64,000 nucleotides of DNA from Owenia fusiformis (GCA_903813345.2 CAIIXF020000011.1:2444571-2508570), one strand, 5' to 3'; shown: positions 22,302 to 35,297, counted from the stretch's first letter. The notes: generated from the sequence alone by a model not told the origin. Program-made: numbers and translations.

Positions 22302-22593
22302 CCTCTGAATTAAGGTAAAATAAATCGTACAATAACCTTCAATATAAAATACATTCAATCATCTATTCACGATACAAAATGAAAATATAGTGCTTTTGCA
22401 ATGAATACAGCACAATATCTCTGTGATGATCCATTACATAAACGAATTAAATGTAAGTATTCAAATCGACAAGATTCTTTTACCGTATAGTTCTTATATA
22501 GTACAGGGTGTCAAAAACGGCAATATTCATTGATAGATAAACATCAATGTTCACTAGATTGTGTGATCTGTGCATTAATTTGCCATTGCAACA

Positions 22594-22860
22594 TTGAAAT
22601 GCATTTGTGGAAATGATTTATTAATTATGCGTCTTTTTCATCAGGCAGTAATGCAGTTACTCCACGGCCATCCTGGGACGTCAGTACTTTTCAAGCATAG
22701 GACTTTCATTACTTTGATACGAATCTTCCCAGTTCATGATCCCCGTGGGAGAAACTTTAGAAATAATCAGCTAAAGGGAATACCCGACCCTCGAGGAAAT
22801 GTATTTATTCGATGATAACGTACCAACTCTGCGATTCCAACAATGAGTGTTTTACATTTC
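22594..22860 (+). pseudogene. Possible leucine-rich-repeat relic
   Basis: At about 22750-22800 the frame reads NFRNNQLKGIP. After a one-base shift the next frame reads TLEEMYLFDDNVPTLRF before a stop. Both fit the LRR pattern of an Asn-rich turn followed by LxxLxL. The match is short and the frame is broken. It lies outside the duplicated block, and no other LRR sequence is near. Confidence 0.28.
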
Positions 22861-23560
22861 AAAATTGTGTTAGCGTATGTCCTCTGTTGCGAAAATCTGT
22901 AAGTAATATCAGCTGCTTCTTTTTTTAGTCAGAATTTCTATTTTTCCTAGCGAGAAAATTGCTGTTTGATACAAAGTCACGAAGTACTGGTCAAAATCTC
23001 GGAAGATTTCTGAGCTAAGAAATAGCAGAACTTCTGGTTACGTTTTAGTTTGTCTTCTCATATTTTCAATTTCACGTAGCAACAAGAGTATCAACTGCAT
23101 TCAGGGTGCAGTAATGAAGACCATAGCTACAAATCTACATTTTAGATGTTAGGAGATTTTGAGTGATACTTCATGTCGTTCAGTCCAAACTACCATTTTG
23201 GTTTCTCTGTTAAGTATCTACTCAACGTATAGTGCTGATCGTCACAGAAGCAGTTGAATAACTCACACATTTTCTGTCACATAACTGTCACAGTTTTGAA
23301 GCGGTTGAAAGGGGGCGAGTAAAGGCTGTCTTAACAACTGATAAGTTCCAGCCTTTGAGAGCTATATCTGGTATATCTGAGGATCTAAGTCCTATGGGGC
23401 CACAGTTCAATGGTAGATTGCGGCATTGGCCAAATTGGATTGTAGAAGTATATTCAGAATCTCAATAAATATATACGGAAATTGAGTTTTTGAGTCTACT
23501 GATGTAAGTCGATCTGGATGAAGATGAAAGAATGGACAGTTTGGACCATAGATAAACGAG
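22861..23560. other. No gene seen
   Basis: Unduplicated sequence without recognisable coding, RNA or repeat features. Confidence 0.5.
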
Positions 23561-23562
23561 AA

Positions 23563-23728
23563 ATGGATTTGCTGAAGTGAAGATTTCACATGTTGAAAAT
23601 AGGATAATTCCAAAAGGCTATACATCAGAGAATGAGAGTATAAAAATGGATTTGCTGAAGTGAAGATTTCACATGTTGAAAATAGGATAATTCCAAAAGG
23701 CTATACATCAGAGAATGAGAGTATAAAA
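23563..23728. repeat. 83-bp perfect tandem duplication
   Basis: The unit beginning ATGGATTTGCTGAAGTGAAG occurs at 23563 and again at 23646, with no difference that I can see. This is a very recent local duplication. Confidence 0.9.
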
Positions 23729-23937
23729 ATGTAAAATATAAGAGGAAGTAGTGTGCTCTCCATTATGATCTCCCCATGAAAAAATTGTTCATCTGATTTT
23801 TCAAAATGAGTAAACTGATTTTATTATTACATTTATATGCACACTAGTATCTTGTTGACCTATATTGAGGACAGTATTGATGTATGGGCCACTTATTAGG
23901 GTCATAATTCAATTGTGAAGTGTAGAGGCATAAATCT

Positions 23938-24330
23938 TGTCATCGCAATTCTTGGAAAACCACTGAATTGATTTACTTGAAATTTCTACACATGTTTCAT
24001 TGTAAGAAGTTCTAGAACTGGTTCACTTTTTGGCATCCATCTTGCTTTGGGTCAAGAGCCCACACTGCTATGTTTTTGGTTTTCGTAAACCTCCTTCTTT
24101 GGAAATTGGAGATTAATGACTTTCTCTTCATCTTGTCCCTAACATTCCATAAAAACCTGAATACAGTACCATTGATTTATTTTAGGTATCTATATGGTGT
24201 ATCTATTGACTGAACAGATAAAATCAAATGTTGTTAGTCCACATGTTTTAACAATTTGTATTTTCCATATTATTGCCAGCTGTTGAGTTTTGACAAAGAT
24301 TGATTTATCCAATGTTGATGATTAAAGGAT
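23938..24330. repeat. Solo member of the 149-bp-module repeat family
   Basis: One diverged unit (ACACATGTTTCATTGTAAGA, AGTTCTAGAACTGGTTC) is followed by a segment matching 9885-10020, lying outside the duplicated block. Confidence 0.55.
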
Positions 24331-24463
24331 ATCCTAATTTTTTGAGGAATATCATTGTTATCTACGAGATGATATTGATATCTGCACGAGATAGCTAAGC
24401 AAACGGGTGCATATATCAATATCACCGAGTAGATTAAAATTTAATTTTTTGGGAAATCAACAA

Positions 24464-24572
24464 GCGGAGTATATAGTCACAATATCCTCCGCATATTGGT
24501 TTCCCAGAGTATATCGCCACGATATCCTCTGCATATTGGGTTCCCAGAGTATATCGTGGCGATATCCTCCGG
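24464..24572. repeat. Tandem 53-bp units with palindromic cores
   Basis: GAGTATAT...ATATCCTC recurs three times, separated by GCATATTGGTTTCCCA-type spacers. In the second and third units the cores ATATCGCCACGATAT and ATATCGTGGCGATAT are near-inverse forms of each other. A G-tract follows at about 24638-24658. Confidence 0.6.
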
Positions 24573-25799
24573 TTATTTATTTTGCCACTAGATATCAAAT
24601 TTATATTTTGACGTTATTATACATAGAGTACAATAATGTGGGGGGAGGGGGGGGGGGTTGGCCCTACCTGTATATATGCATATCAATCTATATATCAATG
24701 TTTGTTTATCTGTATCCATTTGCGACGTTATAGTTCAGTTGGTCCTTCGTTCCGCATTTTATCACCAATGCCTTTAATCAACATATTTCCTATTCCCGTG
24801 AGTTACTATTTTTGTATTCAAGTTCAGTTTTTTCATTTAATAGATGTCACATATTAAGATATATATTTATATTATAATGCACAATGTAACGACATACAAA
24901 ATAATTTAATAAAAAAACGAATCTGCGAGATTGTATGTAGCATTAGAACCCATTGTAAATGTATTTATGAGTAAGTGCATGATGTAAATCTAATAAATTC
25001 TATATATATCTTAGATTGATATGTTGATAGTCATTAAACCACACCATTTTATTTACTTCATGTAAACCGAAATGAATTGTTTGCAATCACTACAAATTAA
25101 TTTACACACCTCAAAATCGTGAATTTTTTTTTAAAAAGCTACAAAATTCTACCAAATATGGGGACGTATTTTCGCCATTAGTCGCAAGGGCCATGTACTT
25201 CTTTACCCTTATCTAATCCCATGAAACACACACATATACTATAGTGTATTTATTGCATCAATATTCGTAACATTAATATCTTCGGTTTTTACCCCACGGA
25301 GTAAGTTAAACCGAACATAAACAAACCCAGTTACAACAAAGGGTACCTACTATCCCACATATTATTGTGTAATGACCTGACCCATTTAATCATTGTTAGC
25401 GAGCTGTAATAGATCAGGAAATTACTATAAAAAATATGTAAGAGTTCAAGTGTAACATTCAAGTTACCATTGTTGTGTTATGCCATTAATACTCTGTTAA
25501 TTTTCGTCCCTTTGGAATGACTTGATTTGATAAAGAGGTCAGCACTATAATATATCAGGTATCCAATCCATGTATGAACTATCTTAATTGAAAGATGGCA
25601 GCACCTTACTATGTCACTGTTGGCAATAAGTAAATGACTATCAAGCAGTAGTCTGCATTGATTTAAAGATGCCAGCACTTTAAGATATTCCCGACTGGCA
25701 GTAGGCTGCACAAATGGAAACATAACAGAACCTGACTGATATGTCACTCTAATGACATAATATGATAATAAACTCTCCTCAGCAAATAACTCAACATAA

Positions 25800-26600
25800 C
25801 CCTACTATCAACCCAAACTAGTTCTCACTACGTTCTCGAAAACGGGCTTAAACTGTGTACGAACGGACTGGACGTACTTAGAACCGTTTGGGGTCTATTT
25901 ACAAACTTCATCGAACGTACTCGAACGGGTAGGTCCTCTAGAACTCAGAACATGCTCAAAATGTTCTCGTTCTTCAAAACTGGTTTTAAACTGTGTGCGA
26001 ACGGAATGAACGTAGTTACAACGTTCTACGGTCTGTTTACGAACTTCATGGACTTTCCCGGACGGGGAATGTGATTTAGAATTTTGATTCGATTCAAAAT
26101 TCGATGGCTCAGTCTGGCTGTGGTCGGAAAATATGTCTAAAATAATTAGCTAATTCGTTCATGAACATTCTTCAGTACGTCCATCTCGTTCGCAGTTCGT
26201 TCAGGTCGCACTACGTCGGTGTGTAACGTCGTATAACGCGTCCCTTAGTCTAGAAGGTCATCATGACCCGATTACAGAACGGTATGGTCGCCATAGAATT
26301 TTGAATCATTTCAAAATTCTAAAATGAACTTGCTGTCTGAGAACGTTCATGAAGTTCGTAAATAGTCCTCAGAAAGTTGCAGCTACGTTCATTCCGTTCG
26401 CACACAGTTTAAAACCAGTTTTGAAGACCACGAGAGCATTTTGAGCATGTTCTAAGATCTAGAGGACCTACCCGTTCAAGTACGTTCGATGAAGTTTGTA
26501 AATAGACCCCGAACGGTTCTAAGTACGTCTAGTCCGTTCGTTAACAGTTGAAGCCCGTTTCTGAGAACGTAGTGAGAACTAGTTTGGTGTGATAGTAGGG
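25800..26600. mobile_element. 801-bp element with very long inverted repeats and TAA duplication
   Basis: The arms extend about 280-300 bp from each end, starting CCCTACTATCA and, inverted, CCCTACTATCAC. They share CTAGTTCTCACTACGTTCTC and TTTAAACTGTGTGCGAACGG. The flanking TAA copies are at 25797-25799 and 26601-26603. A 3-bp TAA duplication fits PIF/Harbinger-type integration. Within each arm a pattern of the type CGAACGGAnTGnACGTA is itself repeated. No ORF of note, so it is non-autonomous. Confidence 0.85.
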
Positions 26601-26603
26601 TAA

Positions 26604-28470
26604 AATCAAATCAATCCATCAGTGATTTATACAAATGACTAATTTACTGCTTTAAGTTTAATGGTATAACCATGTCGATTTTCATGCTTGCCAATTATCA
26701 CAGTTTCACACCATATTCGCTCATAGATGGGGTCTTGCTGCTTATTTCGTAAAATAATTTCGTTAAAACAGAGTTGTTATATTGTTTTCTTGAATGGTGT
26801 CCATCTTTACACAAGAATGATGCCCATGTTTGAATTACATGTTGGTTGTTTTTCACAAGATAATGCTCATTATAATTCAATCACAATTATTATCACGATT
26901 TGGAACATGATGGTCTGATAAACTAAATCAAGGACTTGCTAACTTATTTTTCTTGGATTCCCCTAATGCCGTGTGGGTGTGTTTTAACGACCATGTCGAT
27001 TTTCACAGAATATATTAATCAGTAATAGGTGGAGACCAAATACAGTGTAGCCATCACACTCTGAATGAATGTTCTCTATGCCAGCATAACCAAAATTAAA
27101 AGATGCGACTATTTATTATATTGGGATATGACGTATTTTCAAAAGCGTGATGTCCTGTTACATTGACAATTTCACGAAATTCACAATTTTGGAGCCATAT
27201 ATCAAAGCTACTTACAATCGGAACGATCAAAAAGTATGCTGACGTAGTTCAGATAAACGCATTATATTTTAGAATACATAAAATGATGAGTAAAAGTACC
27301 TTTAGTTTCAGCTATGTTCAATTACATGAAAAATGCCAATTTTAACACTTATTTGTTTTCACTGATTAATCAATGGAGAGTAGGATCATGACCTCCTACC
27401 CTTTTACACCGACTGATCAAGAAGAACTTTCTCAATCCAGTCCTGTTAAGTCTTCTTTCTTTATGTAAGTTATTACAACTAGTGTTATATCATCTTTTGG
27501 TATTTTGACATCATTTGACCTAGTTTTCTAGATTTAAATACAACTGAAAAACCTGTGATATGGTACTAAAGTGACTTTACACCCTTGATTTTTGAAGGGC
27601 CTCTGAAAGCGCTTGACAGCATCACATACTGACCTAAATGAACCTCTGCAAAAATAATTGATGGGATCAGTGTGATATTACAATGCATGTGCGCATGGGC
27701 AAGGGTACCTCAGATTTGCTTTGGAGAACATGTTGAGGGGACCACATGTTTATGTGAATAGACCCAATGATCATATATCAGACAAATAGGAAAATAACAG
27801 AATGACTCAGTTAGAGGTCAAGCTTCTACTCCGAAGAAAGTTAAATGTTAAAGAAACTGTTCCTCTTTTGTCCAATCACTTAGAAGTTGGCGCAAGTCAG
27901 ATTTTACCATAGGACACTAAAAGCTGTCCTTTGGAGCCAATCAATGACAGATTTTGAATATGATGGTGCCAAACTATTCGAGAAAGATTTGTCTCTTGAT
28001 ATCCAAAGTATATTTTAGGGCAAAGTCAAAATTATGAAAGATATTGAACTTCTTGTAAGTAACTTTTTTTTGAGACACACTGTATACGAGTATTAAGACA
28101 CTTTGATTGATTGTTGTTCCAAGGAATTTAGTCTAGGTGTTAAACATACAGTTCATGAACATTTAATTGAGGCCACGGTTATGTCCGCCATTTGTGACAA
28201 CGAATTCTGACTTTAACGTTGTCAGGCTATTCCGGGGTGATGATTTAAGCATTTGTTATTCTAATGTAAAAGGGATTCATGTGTAGCATTTATCTCAGAA
28301 ATACAATACCTGAGAAACAATACAAAATGTGGATACACTGATTACATAATTTTTTGGTACTGATAATTAAAATTACTAATAAACTTATATAATGAATTTA
28401 AAATCATGTTGTAATATTTTCTGTTGCATTGATTTCATACCATAGACTAATACGTCAAAAGGTAAGCTTA
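26604..28470. other. No gene seen
   Basis: AT-rich DNA. About 28080-28245 matches the right end of the intronic element at 20113-21458. Nothing else is recognisable. Confidence 0.5.
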
Positions 28471-28477
28471 TATGTTA

Positions 28478-28617
28478 TGCCTGGGTCACATTTGCTCCGA
28501 TCCATCGCCCGGCGCTCGGCCTATTGAGTGTTTTGTTCAATATTGTATTCAATTTTGAACAGAACACTCAATCGGCCGGGCGCCGTAGTAAGAATCTGAG
28601 CTAATGTGACTACGGCA
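28478..28617. mobile_element. 140-bp MITE, sister of 2662-2801
   Basis: Same length and terminal sequence as the copy at 2662 (TGCCTGGGTCACATTTGCTC), with TA directly before it. The inverted end is slightly diverged. It lies just left of copy 2. Confidence 0.8.
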
Positions 28618-29171
28618 TTACTCACCGACACCTTTGCAAAATGCCTCTTTATTGGTATATATCGCCCGAAGTTGTCCCTGCATCCTTACTAGAGCCTGCT
28701 TTTCATGAATGCACTGCATCGCTTTAGCAAAAATAACAAATGATAGAATATAACCTCTTGGATAACGTGTTTTAAAAGTTCTAGGAATTTATCTAAATCT
28801 TTTCTTGAATATTTATCTTAAAACCTAGTTTTCCCCGATCCCATCATTTCGCATTGGTGTGCATGAAACAGTAAGAATTAAGATTTTTAGAAATTCATCA
28901 GTTAGCAGTTTTCAATCTATTATAATTGAGAAAGATTGGAGTATTTGGAAGTATAGGAAATATTCTGAATCAAAATACACCTCAACGTTTATCATAATTA
29001 TTTTCATTTTAGGTTATCAAAATAAAAATTTAAAAAATAAATGCTTTTTTACACAAAACTTCCAATTGGAAGGTAAGAAGCGCAAACTCATAAAGGAGAG
29101 TGTAAGTTGGTCTGGCCTACATGACATCAGATTTGAAAAATCCGGTCATGTTTTGGGCTTTATTTTTTAAT

Positions 29172-29935
29172 GTCAAACTTAAAACTTGTCAATTTGTCAA
29201 AGTATGAATTAATAATTACTATCATTTTACTATCATTATTACTAGCAATGATAGTGCTATATAACATTACGTAATGTAATTGTTATCATGCATTTTGATG
29301 TATAAATAAAGGATCCGTACCCATTAGTGTACCTATAAGGACTTAGAAATTTTTTGAAAAGGGTAAATTGGAATTCCAGGATTATTTTTATATAATATGA
29401 ATCTTTAAGAAGTATATTTTCAACAAATCACAAAAATAATATTAAGAATATGGTAAAAAGTTGTTTTTTACAGTGATTCTTAACACATGTCATTCTGACT
29501 CTTGAAATGAGTACTTTTTACTTATTTTCACAAAACCTTGAATAAAATCTTGATTTTTGTAGATACACTTAAATTGACTTGTCAGTATAAAACTACATTG
29601 TGTCTGAGCATAATAACCTTCACTAAGCAGATCAACCATGTGTAGATACTTTGTAATCCTATTGTTTTGAAAGGTACCCTATTGTGTTTTTGTTTTTAAG
29701 AATGAATGACCTTCTGCAGTCACTGACAGATTGGGGTGCTTCCGCAGGTCAGACCCCCTCTGATTTCACATTTAATGTTTAGTATTGACATTATTGCAGA
29801 GTTCAAACATGAAATGAAAGTGGGTCCTGGCTGCGGAAGATATACAATGTGAAAGTATAGCAAAAAAATTACTTTAAAAAAGGAGGCCATATTGGATCTG
29901 CCAGACACCAAGGCAACAAACTATCAGACAAGTAT
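29172..29935. other. No gene seen
   Basis: Left part of the 7.3-kb segment that copy 1 lacks. A 63-codon minus frame (29720-29911) has no supporting features. Confidence 0.45.
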
Positions 29936-32605
29936 CAAATGGGTCAATCTATTTTTGATTTATCAGTCATGCATGCTTCTGAAGAGGATACGTTGCAGAG
30001 GGACTGAATTGATATCCATTTAGTCATTAAAGGGACACTGTTTGTAAGATATTTCTCATGCTAATGAACACTAAAATGTTTTAAACAAAGAATCAAATGG
30101 GTCAATCTTCTTTTGATTCATCACTCATACCTATCTCTTGAGATGATATGTTAAAGAGCCACTGAATTAATATCCATTTGGCCATTAAGGGACACTCTTT
30201 GTAAAGTAGATCTCAGCCAAAGAAACAAATAGGCCAATCTATCTATGATCGATCATTCATGCATGCCCCTGAAGATGATATATTGCAGAGGGACAGAGTC
30301 ATTATCCATTCAGCCATTTAAAGGGACATTGCTTGTAAGATAGTTCTCATCCTAATAAACACTAAAATATTTTTGACAAACAATCAAAGGATCTGAATAT
30401 ACTTTTGATTCATCAGTCATGCCTGCCCCTAAATGTGATATATTGCTGAGGGTCAATATAACCTACTTGAGATTTGTTTTGCTCATCGTATAGGAAAAGT
30501 AGTACTTAATACACTAGTTCGCTACTTTGTAGATGTATGGCACGTATATGTGTACATGTATTGGCAATTAATGTTTGGTGATAGCTAGTAGAAGTGTCAG
30601 GGACCGCTGACAGATTATTATTTTGAACCAAAAAATTGAATTATATTTTTGGCGGTCTCAGTAAATCAATGGGGTAATCAGGTCCTACGTGCTTTTTACA
30701 GGCCCAGAAATCAATGCTCGCTTATAAATGTAGCAAAATCTTTTTTTGTTCGTGGGATATTTTTTTCACCATATAACCGAACGGGAAGTTTTTGAATAGG
30801 ACTACATGATCTGAATGGATGTGAGGATTCGATGGGCTGGGATTTGAGAAATTATGATTTGAACTTTGCCAATTTTACATGTATTCCAATGGGTGAAAAA
30901 GTAAGTTGCTTTCTACCTAATATCAACCACATTTATTAGTGAATTTCGAGAAATATGTCGAATTTAGCCATATTTCGCATATCTTTCTATGGAACCATTT
31001 AAAGTTTTGCAGATTAACCCCTAAAATTCTGGAGACGACGATCTAAATTTTGCTGAGTCAGCAATTTTCGTTTTTTCATTGAAAACAGTACTTTTCAGCC
31101 TAAATTGCTACATTTCTGCTCTCTTATCAAGTAATTTGATGCAGTTCTTGCCAAATTAAAGGAAACACACCCCAAACGTTCCACAGTGTGCGAAGTTCCA
31201 ACATTTTGACCCTTTAAACCCACGAAAGACCCAATTTTAAAGGGACGTATTCAGTAAACCTGCACAAAAGACAATGCTACTTGAACTAGCCATCAGAAGT
31301 TCATGAAAAACGAAAAATCAATGATGTTCAGTTAGTAAAGTAGCAAATAGTCCTACTTATGAGAGAATATAAATCACTTAAGCAATTTGTACAACTTTAA
31401 ACAGCTGTTTTAAGTAGATTAGTATCGTTATGGGCAAAAATCCCCCAAAATAGCCCAAAATTTGTCCAAAAATTCAAAATTTTCATGCTCAAGGCTGAAT
31501 TATTTTGCCTATTTTGCTACATTTATCAGTGCAGTGACAAGAAGTCTTGTGGATAGCGCAACTTTTCCTGAACGTTTCTCTAATAAGATATTTTAATGAC
31601 AAAATAACTACATTTAGTCTGGAATAAATTGTCACAAAATATAATGACCCCAGGGGTCAAGAGAACCCTATAAAATCAAAAGTGCTGAGGGGATTTGAGC
31701 AAAAATGTACATATCACTTCGTAAAACCCCAAACTTTAAAATTCATATTGAATAAAATGCATATTCAGTCAACCATGACACTAATAGGGTCAATATAACC
31801 TACTTGAGATTTGTTTTGCTCATCGTATAGGAAAAGTAGTACTTAATACACTAGTTCGCTACTTTGTAGATGTATGGCACGTATATGTGTACATGTATTG
31901 GCAATTAATGTTTGGTGATAGCTAGTAGAAGTGTCAGGGACCGCTGACAGATTATTATTTTGAACCAAAAAATTGAATTATATTTTTGGCGGTCTCAGTA
32001 AATCAATGGGGTAATCAGGTCCTACGTGCTTTTTACAGGCCCAGAAATCAATGCTCGCTTATAAATGTAGCAAAATCTTTTTTCGTTCGTGGGATATTTT
32101 TTTCACCATATAACCGAACGGGAAGTTTTTGAATAGGACTACATGATCTGAATGGATGTGAGGATTTGATGGGCTGGGATTTGAGAAATTATGATTTGAA
32201 CTTTGCCAATTTTACATGTATTCCAATGGGTGAAAAAGTAAGTTGCTTTCTACCTGAGGGACTGAATCAATATCCATTTACCCATTTAAAGAGACACTGC
32301 TTGTAAGGTAGTTATCTACCAAAGAGGCTAATGGGTCAATCTATTTTTGATTCTTCATTCACTTGCCTACCCCTGAAAATGATATGTTGCTGAGGGACTA
32401 AATCAATATCCATGTAGCTGTTTAAAGGGACACTACTTGTAAGGTAGTTCTCACCAAAAGAAACAAAAGGGTCAATATGTTTTTGATGCCTGTCCCAAAA
32501 GATGATATATTGCTGAAAGACGGAATCAATATCCCTTTAGCCATTAAAGGGACACTGCTTGTAAGATAGTTTTCATCCTACGTCAAACTAAAATATTTTA
32601 CTTGA
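29936..32605. repeat. Diverged tandem satellite, units about 130-160 bp, interrupted
   Basis: Units start near 29936, 30095, 30226, 30383, 32329 and 32467. Each carries TGGGTCAATCTATTTTTGAT, GATGATATATTGCTGAGGGA, TCAATATCCATTTAGCCATT and AAAGGGACACTGCTTGTAAG-type motifs. The unit starting at 30383 is split by the insertion at 30453-32255 and resumes at 32256. The units are clearly diverged from each other, so the array is old. Confidence 0.8.
30453..32255. mobile_element. 1.8-kb element with 466-bp terminal direct repeats
   Basis: Two direct repeats, 30453-30918 and 31790-32255, are each 466 bp and differ at about two positions. They flank 871 bp of unrelated sequence. The whole sits inside a satellite unit and is bordered by GAGGG at 30448-30452 and 32256-32260, a 5-bp target duplication. 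This is the plan of a terminal-repeat retrotransposon in miniature (TRIM) or LARD. However, the repeats begin TCAATATAAC and end TTTCTACCT rather than TG...CA, and I find no primer-binding site, polypurine tract or gag-pol frame. Confidence 0.8.
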
Positions 32606-33930
32606 TAATAATTATATGTTATTCAATGGATAGATTAAAAAGACATCCAGTTGTTTGATAGCAAAACAATGGGTTTCAAACTGACGAAAAAACTATCCTA
32701 CATGCACCTTTTCAATTTTAAAAAGCAATCATTTGATATATTGGAAAGTCACAACTGGATTTTTAATATTTGAGTTAAATACCTAGGTTTTGTGTTTGGC
32801 TGAGATTCAAGATTAGGATTCATAGATATATTGCATTTTAGGGTTTATTTTATGATTTGTGTTTTCAATAAGTTGCCCTTTGTGTCCTACCTTAATGATA
32901 TTTTGATATATCGATTGATCGAATGGTCAATATACTTAAAATAGTCATGAGTGAAGACCAACATACTCGTAACGTGATATTTAGAATGATTTGCAAAGCC
33001 AAACTTAAATGCACTGAATGACCTTGGTTTTAATCCCTATGACCTAATTTTGTTTTGGATGTGTTCATAATTGATAAAATTAACTATTTCCATGTTATAT
33101 TCAATGAAACCTTTGGGGGCATCTTTAGGTACATGGGGTAACGGATCCTTTATGGCAAACGGATCTTAATTAATTATGTTTAATAGTTTTTTTGTGCAAC
33201 GAGCAGGTATGAAAGTCAAAGAAATTAAGTATCAAAATATTTTACATTTACTTACAAACACATTCACTAGCATATTCTAAGCATGGCAATATTGAAAATC
33301 AACATTCTATAATGTTACACTCGCAACTGTTCGTAGATTTCAATGTATTTTGCGTTCAGTTTTTACCGTTTAGGGATAACGTAAACGGTCTCATACAATT
33401 CATTGGAATACATGGACATATTACATCTTCGGATCAATTATGAAAAAACTGAGATTCCAGCTACCTAACCACATCGATGTAAGGTAGATACGAGATACTC
33501 GTATACCACATTATAGCTCTTTATGCCCCCCCCCCCTTGGAACTCGAAATGGCTAGAAAACACTTTGCAACAGATATCAAACTCAAGACCACCATCACAG
33601 AAAGTCAAATGATTGTAGTGAACCAAATTATTTCGTCATACTTTTTATGAAATTATATACACACACGAGATAAGCAAAATAAAGTGTATATTTACATTGG
33701 TGATTGCACTGATAAAACTTGATTTTTCATCAACCATTATCCCGATTTTAAACATAGATTTTTTGTCTACTACCTTTTCAAAAGCTACATATGTGAAGTG
33801 ATTCCATACTGGATATCAGCCATGAGAAATGCAAAGCCCCGGATGTGTCGTTTCGTTTGGTACTCATACAAAGCCCCGGGTATCAAATAAGCCATTGCTT
33901 CAATCTTTTATCCTTCCTCATATGTAGACC
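32606..33930. other. No gene seen
   Basis: AT-rich sequence with a C-tract near 33527. No recognisable gene. Confidence 0.5.
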
Positions 33931-34216
33931 AGAGCCCTCATTATCCGGTCAGCGCTAAATTAGCGTTGCGATTTGCGTTGCGCTTGCGAATCAACATTAT
34001 TCGCAAGCGCAAATCATGGTTTGCGTCGTATTACGCGCTTCACGCAAACGCAGACGCAACAGTATGGTAATCGCAAATAAATTGGAAACGCGGGAAATTT
34101 AAACTTAGAGCTCAAAATAGATTTATCGATTTTTTAATGTCTATGTTCAGGGAGTAGATACTGAGCCAGGGGACTTTGCTATTATTCCTCACAATCTACT
34201 AAATATAGAATAAATC

Positions 34217-34360
34217 AGTTATTAAATGCTCGATTTTTGATACAGGGTATATCCCTCGGTAAATACAATATATCAACCCTCGGTCCCTACGGTCCCTCGG
34301 GTTGATATATTGTATTTCCCTCAGATATACCCTGTATCAAAAACATCCCATTAAATAACC
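34217..34360. repeat. Palindromic MITE-like insert
   Basis: Arms such as TTTTTGATACAGGGTATATC and its complement enclose ACAATATATCAACCCTCGG and its complement. The centre is CCCTACGGTCCCTCGGG. A diverged relative of the same plan lies at 35148-35297 (AATATGGGTTTTA arms, CCTCCGGGCTCTCGG centre). Confidence 0.75.
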
Positions 34361-34376
34361 TCTATATATTTTCATC

Positions 34377-34440
34377 AGCGGTCAGATATAGCTATACGTC
34401 CCGCTCTGAGCGGGCAGTATAGTATATCTGCCCGCTGACG
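34377..34440. repeat. 64-bp palindrome
   Basis: CAGCGGTCAGATATAGCTAT and its near complement flank CCCGCTCTGAGCGGG. Confidence 0.75.
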
Positions 34441-35147
34441 TCATAATCGCCGTTCGCATATTGGTTCATTTTTGTAACATGCGTATGCATAATTACTGTA
34501 AACGTTAATGGAGAAAAGGCAGACAATCTGTTTGAAGGAAGGAAATGAGCGTATCCCTGTTAAACAAGGATTTTAGAAATAAATGTGGATGAACATCTGA
34601 AAATCAGGCTATTCTAAATGAATTCTTACGGTTGGTTGGACATTTTCTGAACTACGGCCAATTGAACAGCGTGAACAAAATGACCAAGATTGGTATGGGA
34701 TAAACAGATCATCCTATAGTTCAATATCCTGAACCTCATATAGGATAATCTCTATTTATCCCATGATACTACTAATTCCCGATGAATAACCGGGAATATT
34801 TTTGATATTGAGAAAAAATCGTATTGAAAATTTTTGCCAAACAAAGCTTCCTCTTTCAATCAGTTGGGTCGATATAGCATGCTAAAATGATGTTCTTATG
34901 TGAAAAACGAATTCCAGTTTTATCATCATCGCTCTGACACAGACAAAAATGCTTACGTATTGCTGAATGTTTTGATGTTGATGTGTTTATGTTACACATG
35001 TACAATAATTTTTTTATATTTAAAAATATCATAAAGCTAAGTCATATTTTCTTGATTAAATATACCATTTTTTCATAGAAAAATCTAACTAATGATTTTA
35101 TGAAGACAGTTATGAATATCATGGAATAAAAAGTTAATTTACTGGTC

Positions 35148-35297
35148 GGGATTAAATATGGGTTTATTCCTCATGACAATTTGATATTTCACATATTGTG
35201 AGGGACAATTTGGTATTTCCCTCTGACCCTCCGGGCTCTCGGTTAATATCATATTGTCCATCACAGTAAAACCCATATTGAATCCCTCCCACTACAT
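35148..35297. repeat. Palindromic insert related to 34217-34360
   Basis: GGGATTAAATATGGGTTTAT on the left pairs with the complement of a GGGATTCAATATGGGTTTTA end on the right, with the same CCTCCGGG-type centre. Confidence 0.6.

Larger units (their letters stand above)
209..22496 (+). repeat. Segmental duplication, copy 1
   Basis: This block matches 28794-63547 in the same orientation. Matching landmarks are the small peptide gene (551 and 36401), the LINE (16388 and 53942) and the PAN-TSP1-FAMeT gene (18129 and 55679). Similarity starts near 209 and stops near 22496. Identity looks high, with only a handful of residue changes over 391 reverse-transcriptase residues, but I did not compute it. 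Relative to copy 2, this copy lacks the segment 29072-36340 and carries four transposons of its own. Confidence 0.93.

Noticed and set aside
23563-23728. CRISPR-like array or other prokaryotic systems
   Set aside because: Only two tandem 83-bp copies without spacers, and the surroundings are plainly eukaryotic. No CRISPR, operon or Shine-Dalgarno layout was seen anywhere.
30453-32255. Call as a standard LTR retrotransposon
   Set aside because: The repeats lack TG...CA ends, and there is no primer-binding site, polypurine tract or gag-pol frame; only the overall plan is LTR-like.
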